Of a stretch of 64,000 nucleotides of DNA, positions 20,822 to 29,689 are shown piece by piece. A model generated the notes under the pieces. That model was not told the origin of the DNA. It saw nothing but the letters and a program-made list of their open reading frames with translations, and searched no databases. Location of the stretch: NCBI RefSeq assembly GCF_900111985.1, contig NZ_FOKI01000020.1, positions 1-64,000 of the forward strand, written 5' to 3'. Positions within the stretch are counted from its first letter, which is position 1, and each line of letters begins with the position of its first letter. Made by a program: the position numbers and the translations under genes. Origin of the DNA: Clostridium frigidicarnis. Its GTDB lineage: Bacteria; Bacillota; Clostridia; Clostridiales; Clostridiaceae.

Positions 20822-21254
20822 CTATTTTATTAATCAATAATTGTATTGAATTATCTAATAAGTCAAAAGCATTTTTATAAATAACTTCATTGCCACCGTA
20901 AGGATCAATTATATCACCCTCAACGCCGACATATTCATTTAAAGAAAATATCTTATCTTCCATATTATTAAATGTTAATATTAATAAATCTTTAATATAT
21001 TTTGTCATTGTAAGGACTAAATCAGCTCTTTCCATCATTTCTGTTGTCAATTGAATAGCAACTCTAGATGAATAGTCACAATTAAGATTATTTAAAATTA
21101 AAGAAGATGAATAGTTAGATATAGAAGTATTTTTAACTATTGATACTCCTGCTGACTCAGCTTTTACATTTTTCAAATTACATCTTGAATTAAAAATTGC
21201 TTCAGCTATAGGACTTCTACATGTATTACCTGTGCAAATAAATAATATTTTCAT
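20796..21254 (-). CDS. ywlE: Low-molecular-weight phosphatase, probable protein-arginine phosphatase
   Basis: The P-loop CTGNTCRSPIAEA (Cys7 nucleophile) carries Thr after Asn, the feature that marks YwlE-type phospho-arginine phosphatases rather than phosphotyrosine enzymes. The acid DPYGG is near residue 118. 152 residues. It lies 15 nt after tsaC, as in Bacillus. The arginine kinase McsB is not in the window. Confidence 0.88.
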   Translation of the reverse strand: MKILFICTGNTCRSPIAEAIFNSRCNLKNVKAESAGVSIVKNTSISNYSSSLILNNLNCDYSSRVAIQLTTEMMERADLVLTMTKYIKDLLILTFNNMEDKIFSLNEYVGVEGDIIDPYGGNEVIYKNAFDLLDNSIQLLINKIEEDKDIRE

Positions 21255-21269
21255 TCATCTTCCCTCCTT

Positions 21270-22319
21270 TTAAACATTTATTATATGAAAACCTGCCGAT
21301 TTATTTAATCTATTCATTATAGCTAAACCTATTCCATTCTCATCGAATGCTTCACTTAATATAACATCTACATTTTTGTCATCAAAACTTCTTAATGTTT
21401 CAAATAGGTTATGGGCTATTTTATTCATATCGTTTCTACTTCCTAATGACACTACATATCCATTTTTATAAAACTGTCTTGTTTCTTCTGTTGCGATTAT
21501 CCCTACTGTCTTATTATTGTCTATATAATTTTGCACTATTTCGTTTATTTTTTCAATAGTTTTTTTTAAATCGCCCTTAATTATTTTCACAGGAGCTTTT
21601 GGTGCATAATGTCTATACTTCATTCCAGGCGCCTTAGGCTTCAAGTCGTCACTAGGTTTAGCCATTATTGATGGATCAATATATATATCATTATAAACTT
21701 GTTTTAATTGCTCTAAAGTTATCCCACCTGGTCTTAATACACATGGTGGTTCCACTGTACAATCTACAATAGTTGATTCTACTCCTACATTGCTATTGTT
21801 TCCACCTATTATACACTCTACTCTATCATTTAAATCCTCTAGACATCTATTAACATCTGTTGGACTTGGTCTTCCTGATATATTAGCTGACGGCGCAGCT
21901 ATTGGAACACCCGAAAATTCTATTAACTTTCTTGCAATTTCATTGCTAGGCATCCTTATACCTATTGTTTTAAGACCTGCACTAGTTTCATCCGGTATTA
22001 TGTCTTTTTTATTTAATATTATAGTCAAAGGACCCGGAAAAAATTTTTCCATAAGATCATTGGCTATAGAAGATATATTATCCACTAAATTATTTATGTT
22101 TTTGTCACTAACGTGAACTATAAGAGGATTATCTTGTGGCCTTCCTTTTGCCTCAAATATCTTCTTTACAGCTAATGGATCCAGTGCATTAGCTCCTAAT
22201 CCATATACTGTTTCCGTTGGAAAAGCTACTACCCCACCCTGTTTTATTATGTTTGCAGCATATGCAACACCTTCTAAATCTATTTTATCTTCTTCCATAA
22301 TAAAAACCTTAGTTTTCAT
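21270..22319 (-). CDS. ywlC: L-threonylcarbamoyladenylate synthase (Sua5/YwlC)
   Basis: Makes threonylcarbamoyl-AMP, used for t6A at position 37 of ANN-decoding tRNAs. The YrdC domain spans about 10-205 (GGVVAFPTETVYGLGANAL, RPQDNPLIVHV, APSANISGRPSPT), followed by a linker with PGMKYRHYAPKAPV and the C-terminal Sua5 domain. 349 residues is typical for the long form (also named tsaC2/sua5). Confidence 0.94.
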   Translation of the reverse strand: MKTKVFIMEEDKIDLEGVAYAANIIKQGGVVAFPTETVYGLGANALDPLAVKKIFEAKGRPQDNPLIVHVSDKNINNLVDNISSIANDLMEKFFPGPLTIILNKKDIIPDETSAGLKTIGIRMPSNEIARKLIEFSGVPIAAPSANISGRPSPTDVNRCLEDLNDRVECIIGGNNSNVGVESTIVDCTVEPPCVLRPGGITLEQLKQVYNDIYIDPSIMAKPSDDLKPKAPGMKYRHYAPKAPVKIIKGDLKKTIEKINEIVQNYIDNNKTVGIIATEETRQFYKNGYVVSLGSRNDMNKIAHNLFETLRSFDDKNVDVILSEAFDENGIGLAIMNRLNKSAGFHIINV

Positions 22320-22336
22320 CTTATAGCTTCCTTTCT

Positions 22337-23047
22337 CTACATTAAATTTACTAAAATTAATCCAATAGTTACTCCAAATAAAACACTTATTGTATTTCCT
22401 ATCCCTGAGTATAAATCATTTGATTTGGGTAAAAGTTCTCCAAATACTACATATAACATTATTCCTGATGCTAAGGATAAACATATTCCTAAAAATAATT
22501 CAGATACATTTCCTATTAACACTCCAAGTGCTGCTCCAAAAGCTGTAGGTAAGGCTGTGATAAACACATACAGAAAAATTTTCCCTAGTCTCTTATTACT
22601 AGCTATAAGCGGTACTGTAACAGCTAATCCTTCTGGTACATCATGTAATGCTATTATTATACTCATCTTAATTCCTAAATTTTTACTAGCTAAAATTGAA
22701 CACCCCATTATAACACCCTCTGGAAAGTTATGAATCATTAATCCTAAGGCAGTAACAAATGCCATTTTTGAATATGCATCATTACCACTAGTAGCTTTTT
22801 CTATTAAATAAATAATAGCCATTCCCACTAAATAAAAAATTAACGAATAACAAAAGCCTGCATGTTCTACCGCTTCTGGTATTAAATCAAAAACCACCAC
22901 AGACAACATTAATCCACCTGCAAATGCCATTATAGATGATATAAATCTTTTAGATGGATTTTTAACAAAGGTCCCTATGGATGCTCCAAGCATAGTTCCT
23001 ATTAAGGATATTAACGAACTTAATAATATAATCCAAAATAAGTTCAT
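22337..23047 (-). CDS. ZIP family metal transporter
   Basis: Imports divalent metals such as zinc or iron across the membrane. The 236 residues have about eight membrane helices. HNFPEGVIMGCSI (helix 4) and HDVPEGLAVTVPL (helix 5) carry the paired His/Glu metal site of the family. It lies between tsaC and a small membrane protein gene. Its Shine-Dalgarno sequence (GAGGGGGGA) is the 3' arm of a strong hairpin directly before the ATG. Confidence 0.92.
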   Translation of the reverse strand: MNLFWIILLSSLISLIGTMLGASIGTFVKNPSKRFISSIMAFAGGLMLSVVVFDLIPEAVEHAGFCYSLIFYLVGMAIIYLIEKATSGNDAYSKMAFVTALGLMIHNFPEGVIMGCSILASKNLGIKMSIIIALHDVPEGLAVTVPLIASNKRLGKIFLYVFITALPTAFGAALGVLIGNVSELFLGICLSLASGIMLYVVFGELLPKSNDLYSGIGNTISVLFGVTIGLILVNLM

Positions 23048-23091
23048 AAAATTCCCCCCTCACCTATTTGTATTGATGAGGGGAGAATTTT
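23048..23091 (-). promoter_or_regulatory. Hairpin sequestering the ribosome binding site of the ZIP transporter
   Basis: On the minus strand, AAAATTCTCCCCTCA (23077-23091) pairs with TGAGGGGGGAATTTT (23048-23062): 15 pairs with one mismatch and a 14-nt loop. The 3' arm holds the whole Shine-Dalgarno sequence and ends one base before the ATG. It begins 6-8 nt after the upstream stop codon. The 3' arm is followed by AUG rather than a U-run, so translation control is more likely than termination. Confidence 0.6.
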
Positions 23092-23099
23092 ATTCTTAC

Positions 23100-23690
23100 T
23101 TAAATATATTTTTGTCTTCTTGCAATTCTTATATTTTCTATAGAATCCTCTGTATATACAGCTTTTACACAATTTCTATAAATAGTATCCAATAGACTAT
23201 ATTTTTTTAGTGCACCTTTTTTCACCACTATATAGTAATATACAATTTCCGGATTACGTTTTTTTATTTTTAAATACTCATATGATAAGGCTGGATATCT
23301 TTTCAAAACTTCTATTCCTATTGGTCTTATTTTTTTATTTCTAAATCTACCTGAGATAACAATAATTATTTTAATATCTTCATTAGAATTTTCGGTATGT
23401 ACCAAATCAACTTTGTCACACAACAAGATATATGTTCTTTTTGATACTCCCTGTATTATTTTAAGTTTATTATTAATGCAGGTAAACTCTAATTTCTCAA
23501 TATTAAATCTAACAAAAATTGAAAATATTATTATTATTTCAATCAATATCAAGTATGCATCTAAAAATAAATTTTTATTTAATCCTGTTAAAAACAATAT
23601 AATGGGTAGCATTAAAAAAATAAAGCACATAACTAGCATAAAGTTTTTATATTGTTTTTTTTGCTTTTTTATGGCTTTATCAATATACAT
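23100..23690 (-). CDS. Hypothetical protein with two membrane helices
   Basis: Not recognised. Residues about 18-37 and 42-61 form a membrane hairpin. The remaining 135 residues are basic and beta-rich (KLEFTCINNKLKIIQGVSKRTYIL), like a small cytosolic domain of the kind seen in membrane-linked PH-like proteins. 196 residues, start after GAGGTG. It follows prfA by 23 nt and is probably in the same transcript. Confidence 0.7.
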   Translation of the reverse strand: MYIDKAIKKQKKQYKNFMLVMCFIFLMLPIILFLTGLNKNLFLDAYLILIEIIIIFSIFVRFNIEKLEFTCINNKLKIIQGVSKRTYILLCDKVDLVHTENSNEDIKIIIVISGRFRNKKIRPIGIEVLKRYPALSYEYLKIKKRNPEIVYYYIVVKKGALKKYSLLDTIYRNCVKAVYTEDSIENIRIARRQKYI

Positions 23691-23713
23691 TTAACACCTC
23701 TAAAGTCTAAAAA

Positions 23714-24796
23714 TTATAGTTCTTCAGTGTTTCCCATGGCTTTCATTTTTTCAGCTTGATCTGCTGTTATAAGCGCATCAATAACCTCATTTATATCACC
23801 ATTTAGGAATGATTCTAATTTATATAATGTTAATCCTATTCTATGATCTGTTACTCTTCCTTGTGGATAGTTATATGTTCTTATTCTTTCACTTCTATCC
23901 CCTGTACCAACTTGGCTCTTTCTATCCTCAGCTATAGCTGAGTTTCTTTCTGCTTCAGCCTTTTCAAACAATCTAGCTTTTAATACTTTCATTGCCTTTT
24001 CTTTATTCTTTAACTGAGATTTTTCATCTTGACAGGATACAACTATTCCTGTTGGTAAATGTGTCATTCTTACCGCAGAATCAGTAGTATTTACACACTG
24101 ACCACCATTACCAGATGCTCTAAATACATCTACTCTTATATCATTTGGACTTATATCAATTTCAACATCATCAACTTCTGGAAGTACTGCAACTGTTGCT
24201 GTAGAAGTATGTATTCTACCACTTGATTCTGTATCTGGTACCCTTTGTACTCTATGAGCTCCACTTTCATATTTTAATTTTGAATACGCACCATGTCCCT
24301 TTATCATAAATACAACTTCTTTAAATCCACCTATATCCGTTTCATTAGATGACATCATATCAACTTTCCATCTATTTATTTCCGCATATCTTGTATACAT
24401 TCTAAATAAATTAGCAGCAAATAAAGCAGCCTCGTCTCCACCTGCTCCTCCTCTTATTTCAACAAATACATTTTTATCATCATTAGGATCTGTTGGGAGC
24501 ATTAAAACTTTAAGATCTTCTTTTATTTGCTCCATACTTTCATTTAATTCTTTTAATTCTTCTTGAGCCATCTCTCTTAATTCTTTGTCTGACTCTTCTG
24601 ATATAATTTCCTTATTAAACGTTATGTCTTCTTCTAACTTCTTGAACACTCTATATTTTGTAACGACTACTTCTAAATCCGCATGTTCTTTACATAGTTT
24701 TTGCCATTCTTTTTGATTTGCCATTATTGACGGATCACTTATCTTCATAGATAATTCGTCATATTTTGCTTCTATAAAATTAAGCTTCTGTAACAT
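23714..24796 (-). CDS. prfA: Peptide chain release factor 1
   Basis: Recognises UAA and UAG stop codons and triggers hydrolysis of peptidyl-tRNA. The 360 residues contain the GGQ motif in [26 protein letters not shown] and the codon-reading block that includes the RF1-type PxT tripeptide region in [18 protein letters not shown]. It lies directly downstream of the methyltransferase fusion that should modify its GGQ glutamine. Confidence 0.97.
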   Translation of the reverse strand: MLQKLNFIEAKYDELSMKISDPSIMANQKEWQKLCKEHADLEVVVTKYRVFKKLEEDITFNKEIISEESDKELREMAQEELKELNESMEQIKEDLKVLMLPTDPNDDKNVFVEIRGGAGGDEAALFAANLFRMYTRYAEINRWKVDMMSSNETDIGGFKEVVFMIKGHGAYSKLKYESGAHRVQRVPDTESSGRIHTSTATVAVLPEVDDVEIDISPNDIRVDVFRASGNGGQCVNTTDSAVRMTHLPTGIVVSCQDEKSQLKNKEKAMKVLKARLFEKAEAERNSAIAEDRKSQVGTGDRSERIRTYNYPQGRVTDHRIGLTLYKLESFLNGDINEVIDALITADQAEKMKAMGNTEEL

Positions 24797-24863
24797 ACTC
24801 TAATCACTCCGTATCATATTTTGATAGTTTTTAATTATATCATATTATACTTGCATTCTTCAA

Positions 24864-26660
24864 CTAAATTGCCATATTTTTTCCAATAACAATTCTGTCA
24901 AGTCCAGCTAAATCTTTTAATACTCTAACCTCTGAATATCCTGCACTTATCATTAAATCTTGGACCTCATTACCCTGATCATAACCTATTTCGAAAAGTA
25001 AATATCCTTGTTTTAATAATACCTTTTTACTCTCATTAATTATTTGTTTATAAAAATATAGTCCATCTTCCCCACCATCTAATGCAATATTAGGCTCATA
25101 ATTTTTAACATCATCCATAAGCGTTGGTATTACATCGCTTCTTATATATGGTGGATTAGATACTATAATTTCATATTTTAAATTTTCTTTGATTATATTA
25201 TCAAACAAATTACTATGAATAAACTTAGCTCTACTGTCCAAGTTTAATCTCTTTATATTTTCTTTAGTAACTTCTTCTGGTATATCTTCTATATCTACAC
25301 AAGTAACTACCAAATACTCTCTTAGATAAGCTAATGATAATCCAATAGCTCCACTTCCGCAACAAAGATCACATATATTTTTCAGTTTTTCTTTATCAGT
25401 TATCTCTAAAACCTTCTCCACTAAAATCTCTGTATCAGGTCTTGGGATAAGAACACCCTCTTTAACAAAAAAGTTTATTCCCATAAATTCACTTTCACCT
25501 AAGATATATTTTGTTGGCATTTTATTTTTTCTTTTCTCTACCAATTTTTTAAATTGTTCTTCTTTATATAAATCCACATATTCCTCTCTATTAGTTATTA
25601 GATAAAGTCTATCTCTTTCTAATATTTTTCCTAATAATAACTGCGAATCTAAAACATAACTTTCTATATTGTTTTCTTTAAGAATTTTATTAGAAAAACT
25701 AAGTAGTTCTCCTATAGTTTTTTTCTTAGGTTTTATTCCTTCTGCATTTTTTAATGCAGTTATAGCTACTTCTATTTGGTCATCTTCTGGTTCTTTAGTA
25801 GTTAACTCTTGTAATTTCAACCCTGGATAGGCTATTATTTCAGTTAATTTATTATCATTTTTTCCTAACCATCTTATAATTTCATAAGTTATACCTGCAA
25901 CTAGAGGCAATAGTATTATTCTAAAACAAATTCTATACAAAAAACTATTCCAGCTTATAAAAGAAAAAAATAATATACTTATTACCATTACAAGAAAAAT
26001 AAAATTTGTTCCACACCTAGGATGTAATCTACTGTATTTTTTAACATTTTCCACATTAAGTTCCTCACCATTTTCATAACAAAAGATAGTTTTGTGCTCT
26101 GCACCATGATATTGAAATAGTCTATTTATTTCATTCATCTTTGAAATAAATAAAATATATGCAAGGAAAATTCCAACCCTTAATAATCCTTCTACTATAT
26201 TCAAAGTAATATTGTTTGCCCCTATTCTCTTAAATCCCTGAGCTATGAATGTTGGAGCTATAAAAAATAAAAGGATAGAAAAGCATAATGATATAAACAA
26301 TGTAAAACCTATTAATACATCGTCCGTTTTATCTTTGAAAATTTTATTTAAAAACTTATCTACAGCATCTGGTTCTTCATTCCCATCTTCAAAAAACGAT
26401 GCTGAATAATTCAAGTTTTTTATTCCCACTATTAACGAATCTAAAAGAGAAATAAAACCTCTTATTATTGGCAATGAAAATAGTTTGTTTTTCTTGTTTA
26501 AAGGTGTATTATTATCAATTGAAACTTCAATGTTTCCATTGGAAGTCCTTACAGCAGTTGCTATACCTTTTTCGCCTCTCATCATAACTCCTTCTATTAC
26601 AGCCTGCCCTCCAACATTACATTTTTTATTCATAGGTTTATTACACCTTCTCTCCGCCAT
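24864..26660 (-). CDS. prmC: DUF1385 membrane protein fused to PrmC release-factor methyltransferase
   Basis: A 598-residue two-part protein. Residues 1 to about 305 are DUF1385: NVGGQAVIEGVMMRG, four or more membrane segments (about 115-140, 155-172, 217-255), EINRLFQYHGAEHKTI and HPRCGTNFIFLVM. From about 315 it is PrmC: the N-terminal helical part, ILGESEFMGINFFV, IPRPDTEILVE, SAM site DLCCGSGAIGLSLA, and catalytic NPPY in IVSNPPYIRSDV. PrmC methylates the GGQ glutamine of release factors, and prfA follows. The first ATG overlaps the tdk stop (TAATG). An ATG ten codons in has a better ribosome binding site. Confidence 0.9.
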   Translation of the reverse strand: MAERRCNKPMNKKCNVGGQAVIEGVMMRGEKGIATAVRTSNGNIEVSIDNNTPLNKKNKLFSLPIIRGFISLLDSLIVGIKNLNYSASFFEDGNEEPDAVDKFLNKIFKDKTDDVLIGFTLFISLCFSILLFFIAPTFIAQGFKRIGANNITLNIVEGLLRVGIFLAYILFISKMNEINRLFQYHGAEHKTIFCYENGEELNVENVKKYSRLHPRCGTNFIFLVMVISILFFSFISWNSFLYRICFRIILLPLVAGITYEIIRWLGKNDNKLTEIIAYPGLKLQELTTKEPEDDQIEVAITALKNAEGIKPKKKTIGELLSFSNKILKENNIESYVLDSQLLLGKILERDRLYLITNREEYVDLYKEEQFKKLVEKRKNKMPTKYILGESEFMGINFFVKEGVLIPRPDTEILVEKVLEITDKEKLKNICDLCCGSGAIGLSLAYLREYLVVTCVDIEDIPEEVTKENIKRLNLDSRAKFIHSNLFDNIIKENLKYEIIVSNPPYIRSDVIPTLMDDVKNYEPNIALDGGEDGLYFYKQIINESKKVLLKQGYLLFEIGYDQGNEVQDLMISAGYSEVRVLKDLAGLDRIVIGKNMAI

Positions 26661-27262
26661 TATTTCTTATCTCTTAAATACTCATTTTTATATTGATAAT
26701 AACACTTTGGACATAATGATTGATATTCCACATTATCTACATTGTCTATTGCAACTTGTTCTCCTTCAAAAACATACTTCCCATTAATTTTTCTACCATT
26801 TAAAACAGCTTTTTTGCCACAAGTACATATTGTTTTCATTTCTTCTATACTATGAGCTAATAATAACAATCTAGTACTCCCCTCAAAACCATTCATCTGA
26901 AAATCTGTTCTTAATCCATAGCCTATTACTGGTATATCCTTAATAACAGCTACCTCTAACAATTCATCAATATGTTTAGCCTTTAAAAATTGCGCCTCAT
27001 CTGCCAAAATACAGTCTATATTACCATTATTAAAAATATATTCTTCTACCATATTAAATATATTATCTTTATCATCTATTAAAAGGTCAACCTCTTGTGA
27101 TACACCTAATCTTGATACAACTTTGTTTCCACCTTTTTTATCGGTTTTAGGTTTTACTATTATAACCTTCATTCCTCTTTCATGATAATTATGGGCCACC
27201 TGCATTAAATGAGTTGATTTACCACAATTCATAGCTCCATACCTAAAATAAAGTTTAGCCAT
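26660..27262 (-). CDS. tdk: Thymidine kinase
   Basis: Phosphorylates thymidine for salvage. P-loop GAMNCGKSTHLMQ near residue 9, DEAQFL near 88, the lasso/substrate region YGLRTDFQMNGFEGS, and a zinc site from CTCGKKA and CPKCY. The ATG at 27262 follows AAGGAG; the longer frame begins upstream of it without a site. It overlaps the next gene by one base of the stop (TAATG). Confidence 0.95.
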   Translation of the reverse strand: MAKLYFRYGAMNCGKSTHLMQVAHNYHERGMKVIIVKPKTDKKGGNKVVSRLGVSQEVDLLIDDKDNIFNMVEEYIFNNGNIDCILADEAQFLKAKHIDELLEVAVIKDIPVIGYGLRTDFQMNGFEGSTRLLLLAHSIEEMKTICTCGKKAVLNGRKINGKYVFEGEQVAIDNVDNVEYQSLCPKCYYQYKNEYLRDKK

Positions 27263-27374
27263 TATATCGTCTCCTTTTTCCATTGCTTACATATCTTCGA
27301 TTATATCATATATACTTATTATAAAAAATAGAATACTTTTGGTGATTTTTATTCTTTATTTACATTTGATTCTA

Positions 27375-27404
27375 TTGACTTATATAAATTCACTATGCTA
27401 TAAT
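27375..27404 (+). promoter_or_regulatory. sigma-A promoter of rpmE
   Basis: TTGACT (27375-27380), 18 nt, TATAAT (27399-27404), about 45 nt before the rpmE ATG. A ribosome binding site AAAGAGGTG precedes the start. Confidence 0.75.
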
Positions 27405-27448
27405 CTAATGGTTGATAACGGAATAAGAATTCGAAAGAGGTGAAATAA

Positions 27449-27658
27449 ATGAGAGAAGGCATACATCCAGAATACCACACAGATGCAGTGGTTAAGTGTG
27501 CATGTGGAAATACTTTTACAACTGGTTCTGTTAGATCAGAACTTAAAGTAGAAATATGCTCTAAATGCCACCCATTCTTCACTGGAAAGCAAAAGATTGT
27601 TGATATTGGCGGAAGAGTTGATAGATTCAATAAGAAGTTTAACTTAAAATCTGAGTAA
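27449..27658 (+). CDS. rpmE: Ribosomal protein bL31, zinc-binding form
   Basis: The 69-residue 50S protein has VKCACGNTF and [14 protein letters not shown], i.e. the CxC...CxxC zinc ligands of the C+ paralogue used when zinc is plentiful. It is a monocistronic plus-strand gene with its own promoter and terminator between tdk and rho, a typical firmicute neighbourhood. Confidence 0.96.
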   Translation: MREGIHPEYHTDAVVKCACGNTFTTGSVRSELKVEICSKCHPFFTGKQKIVDIGGRVDRFNKKFNLKSE

Positions 27659-27670
27659 TTGAAAATGTAA

Positions 27671-27697
27671 GGGAAAGATTTATCTTTCCCTATTTTC
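27671..27697 (+). terminator. Terminator of rpmE
   Basis: Hairpin GGGAAAGAT / ATCTTTCCC followed on the plus strand by TATTTTCTTTTTTT. Confidence 0.9.
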
Positions 27698-27704
27698 TTT
27701 TTTT

Positions 27705-27750
27705 GTAAAAAAATAAAAATCATTGGATTAAAATCCAATGATTTTTATTT
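27705..27750 (-). terminator. Terminator of rho
   Basis: A perfect 18-bp hairpin (27711-27728 with 27733-27750) starting at the rho stop; the minus-strand tail is T-rich. It sits back to back with the rpmE terminator. Confidence 0.88.
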
Positions 27751-29189
27751 TATTTTAAGAAATCACTTTTCTTTATAAATTGTATAAACTCATTATTGTC
27801 CTTAGTCTTTGATAACATGTTAATTAAGTTTTCAGTTATCTTTTCTACATTTCCGTCTCTATACATATTCTTTCTCAATGCATATGACACTTCTTTTTCT
27901 TCATCTGTTAAAATTAAATCTTCTTTTCTTGTTCCAGATTTATATATATCTATTGCTGGGAATATCCTTCTCTCTTGAAGTTTTCTATCTAAATGGACTT
28001 CCATATTACCCGTACCTTTAAACTCTTCAAATATCATATCATCCATTCTACTACCTGTTTCAACTAATGCTGTAGCAAGTATTGTCAAACTTCCGCCCTC
28101 TTCAAGATTTCTTGCTGCACCAAAAAACTTTTTAGGCATAACTAATGCACCTGGATCTAATCCCCCAGATAAAGTTCTTCCTGTTGGTGTTATAGTTAAG
28201 TTCCACGCTCTCGTAAGCCTAGTTAAACTATCCAATAATATGACTACATCATTACCATATTCTACAAATCTTTTTGCTCTTTCTAACACTAGTTGAGCTA
28301 TTTTAGTATGATTTTGAGGTTCTTCATCAAAAGTTGAGTATATAACTTCTCCATTTATTGAACGTTGCATATCTGTAACTTCTTCAGGTCTTTCATCTAT
28401 AAGTAATACCATTAACTTTACGTTAGGATGATTTACTGAAATATTTTGAGCTACTTTTTTTAGTAATGTTGTTTTACCTGCTTTAGGCGGTGCAACAATT
28501 ATACCTCTTTGTCCCTTACCGATTGGTGAAATTATATCCATAAGCCTAGATGATAAATCTCTTTCATCACCTGTTTCCAGTCTTAATCTTTCATTTGGAT
28601 ATATTGGAGTCATCTTTTCAAAATTACTTCTTCTCGGTATTCTATCTACTGGATAATCATTTATAGCCTCAACAAATACCAATGCTCTATATTTTTCTCC
28701 ACCTTCTTTTGGCGCTCTAGCTTTTCCCGTTATCATATCTCCCGTTTTTAAATTAAATCTTTTAATTTGTGAAGGAGACACATACACATCCTCACTTCCA
28801 CTCACATAATTTCTACATCTTAAAAATCCAAAATTGCTTCCTGGTGTATCATTTACAATATCTAATATTCCAGTTACTCTTTCCGAACTATTTATTACAT
28901 TCTTAAGTCTTTCTCTCTTCTCTTCTTCACTTATCTCTAAGCCATTTTCTTGTCTAATTGGTTGAATATAACTAGGCCTATTTGTTTCTTCTGCTTTTGG
29001 AGCTATTTTCTCTCTCAAAACCACTCCACTTTTTTCTATGGATATAGGCTCTAAACCCGGCTTAGATATTTTTTGTATTTCTTGTATCAATTCAATTTTC
29101 TTATATTTTGATATATTCTTAATATTTAAATCTTTCGCTATTTGCTTTAATTCAATTAATGTCATACTTTCATAATTGTTAGTATCCAA
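27750..29189 (-). CDS. rho: Transcription termination factor Rho
   Basis: RNA helicase ending untranslated transcripts. The N-terminal domain starts MDTNNYESMTLIELKQIAKDLNIKNISKYKK, then the cold-shock-like RNA-binding domain (GFLRCRNYVSGSEDVYVSPSQIKRF), Walker A in GLIVAPPKAGKTTLLKKVA, Walker B VVILLDSLTRL and GGLDPGALVMPKKFFGAARN. The longest frame runs 36 codons upstream, but the TTG at 29189 follows GGAGGTG and begins the conserved domain (479 residues), so it was chosen. Confidence 0.95.
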   Translation of the reverse strand: MDTNNYESMTLIELKQIAKDLNIKNISKYKKIELIQEIQKISKPGLEPISIEKSGVVLREKIAPKAEETNRPSYIQPIRQENGLEISEEEKRERLKNVINSSERVTGILDIVNDTPGSNFGFLRCRNYVSGSEDVYVSPSQIKRFNLKTGDMITGKARAPKEGGEKYRALVFVEAINDYPVDRIPRRSNFEKMTPIYPNERLRLETGDERDLSSRLMDIISPIGKGQRGIIVAPPKAGKTTLLKKVAQNISVNHPNVKLMVLLIDERPEEVTDMQRSINGEVIYSTFDEEPQNHTKIAQLVLERAKRFVEYGNDVVILLDSLTRLTRAWNLTITPTGRTLSGGLDPGALVMPKKFFGAARNLEEGGSLTILATALVETGSRMDDMIFEEFKGTGNMEVHLDRKLQERRIFPAIDIYKSGTRKEDLILTDEEKEVSYALRKNMYRDGNVEKITENLINMLSKTKDNNEFIQFIKKSDFLK

Positions 29190-29377
29190 AATAGCACCTC
29201 CATATACGCTATCAGTGTGGGAATTATTAAAAGAAGAGATTGTCATTGAGATTATATAGAAATCACTTTCAATGCGATTGCTTTCTTTAAGAAACATTGT
29301 GTTTTCATTAATTAATTATTATCACCTATCATTGCATTTATTCACTGCAATTTAAATAAATTCTTAATTACATATTA

Positions 29378-29405
29378 ATTATATACCTATACATTAAATG
29401 GTCAA
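29378..29405 (-). promoter_or_regulatory. sigma-A-type promoter of rho
   Basis: Minus-strand TTGACC (29400-29405), 16 nt, TATAAT (29378-29383). The leader to the TTG start would be about 180 nt, long enough for autoregulation by Rho, as known in other bacteria. No other gene is seen in 29190-29625. Confidence 0.6.
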
Positions 29406-29625
29406 GAAAAAAATATAGATTATATCCACTATTTCTCTATATTTTTCTATTTTTTCCCTTTTAATGTATGTCTCTAATATTAATTTTTTATATTTTTCAC
29501 CTAAAAATCTATTTATATATTGAAAATTATTAACTATAATTTACATATTGACAATAATAACATAATAGGTTTTCATTAAGGTTTAATTTTAAATTTTTTC
29601 AAAAATCAATATGTGCTTTATTCTA

Positions 29626-29679
29626 TAAATAAAAGTATAATACACTAGAATAATTTGTGAATTCTATGTATTATACTTT
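29626..29679 (-). terminator. Terminator of pyrG
   Basis: Arms AAAGTATAATACACTAGAAT (29632-29651) and its near complement (29660-29679) form a long AT-rich hairpin with a T-rich minus-strand tail, 10 nt past the pyrG stop. Confidence 0.8.
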
Positions 29680-29689
29680 ATTTTAGTTA

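Noticed and set aside
27349-27738. 129-codon open frame on the minus strand across rpmE
   Set aside because: It is antisense to the certain ribosomal protein bL31 gene, has no ribosome binding site and contains the rpmE terminator.
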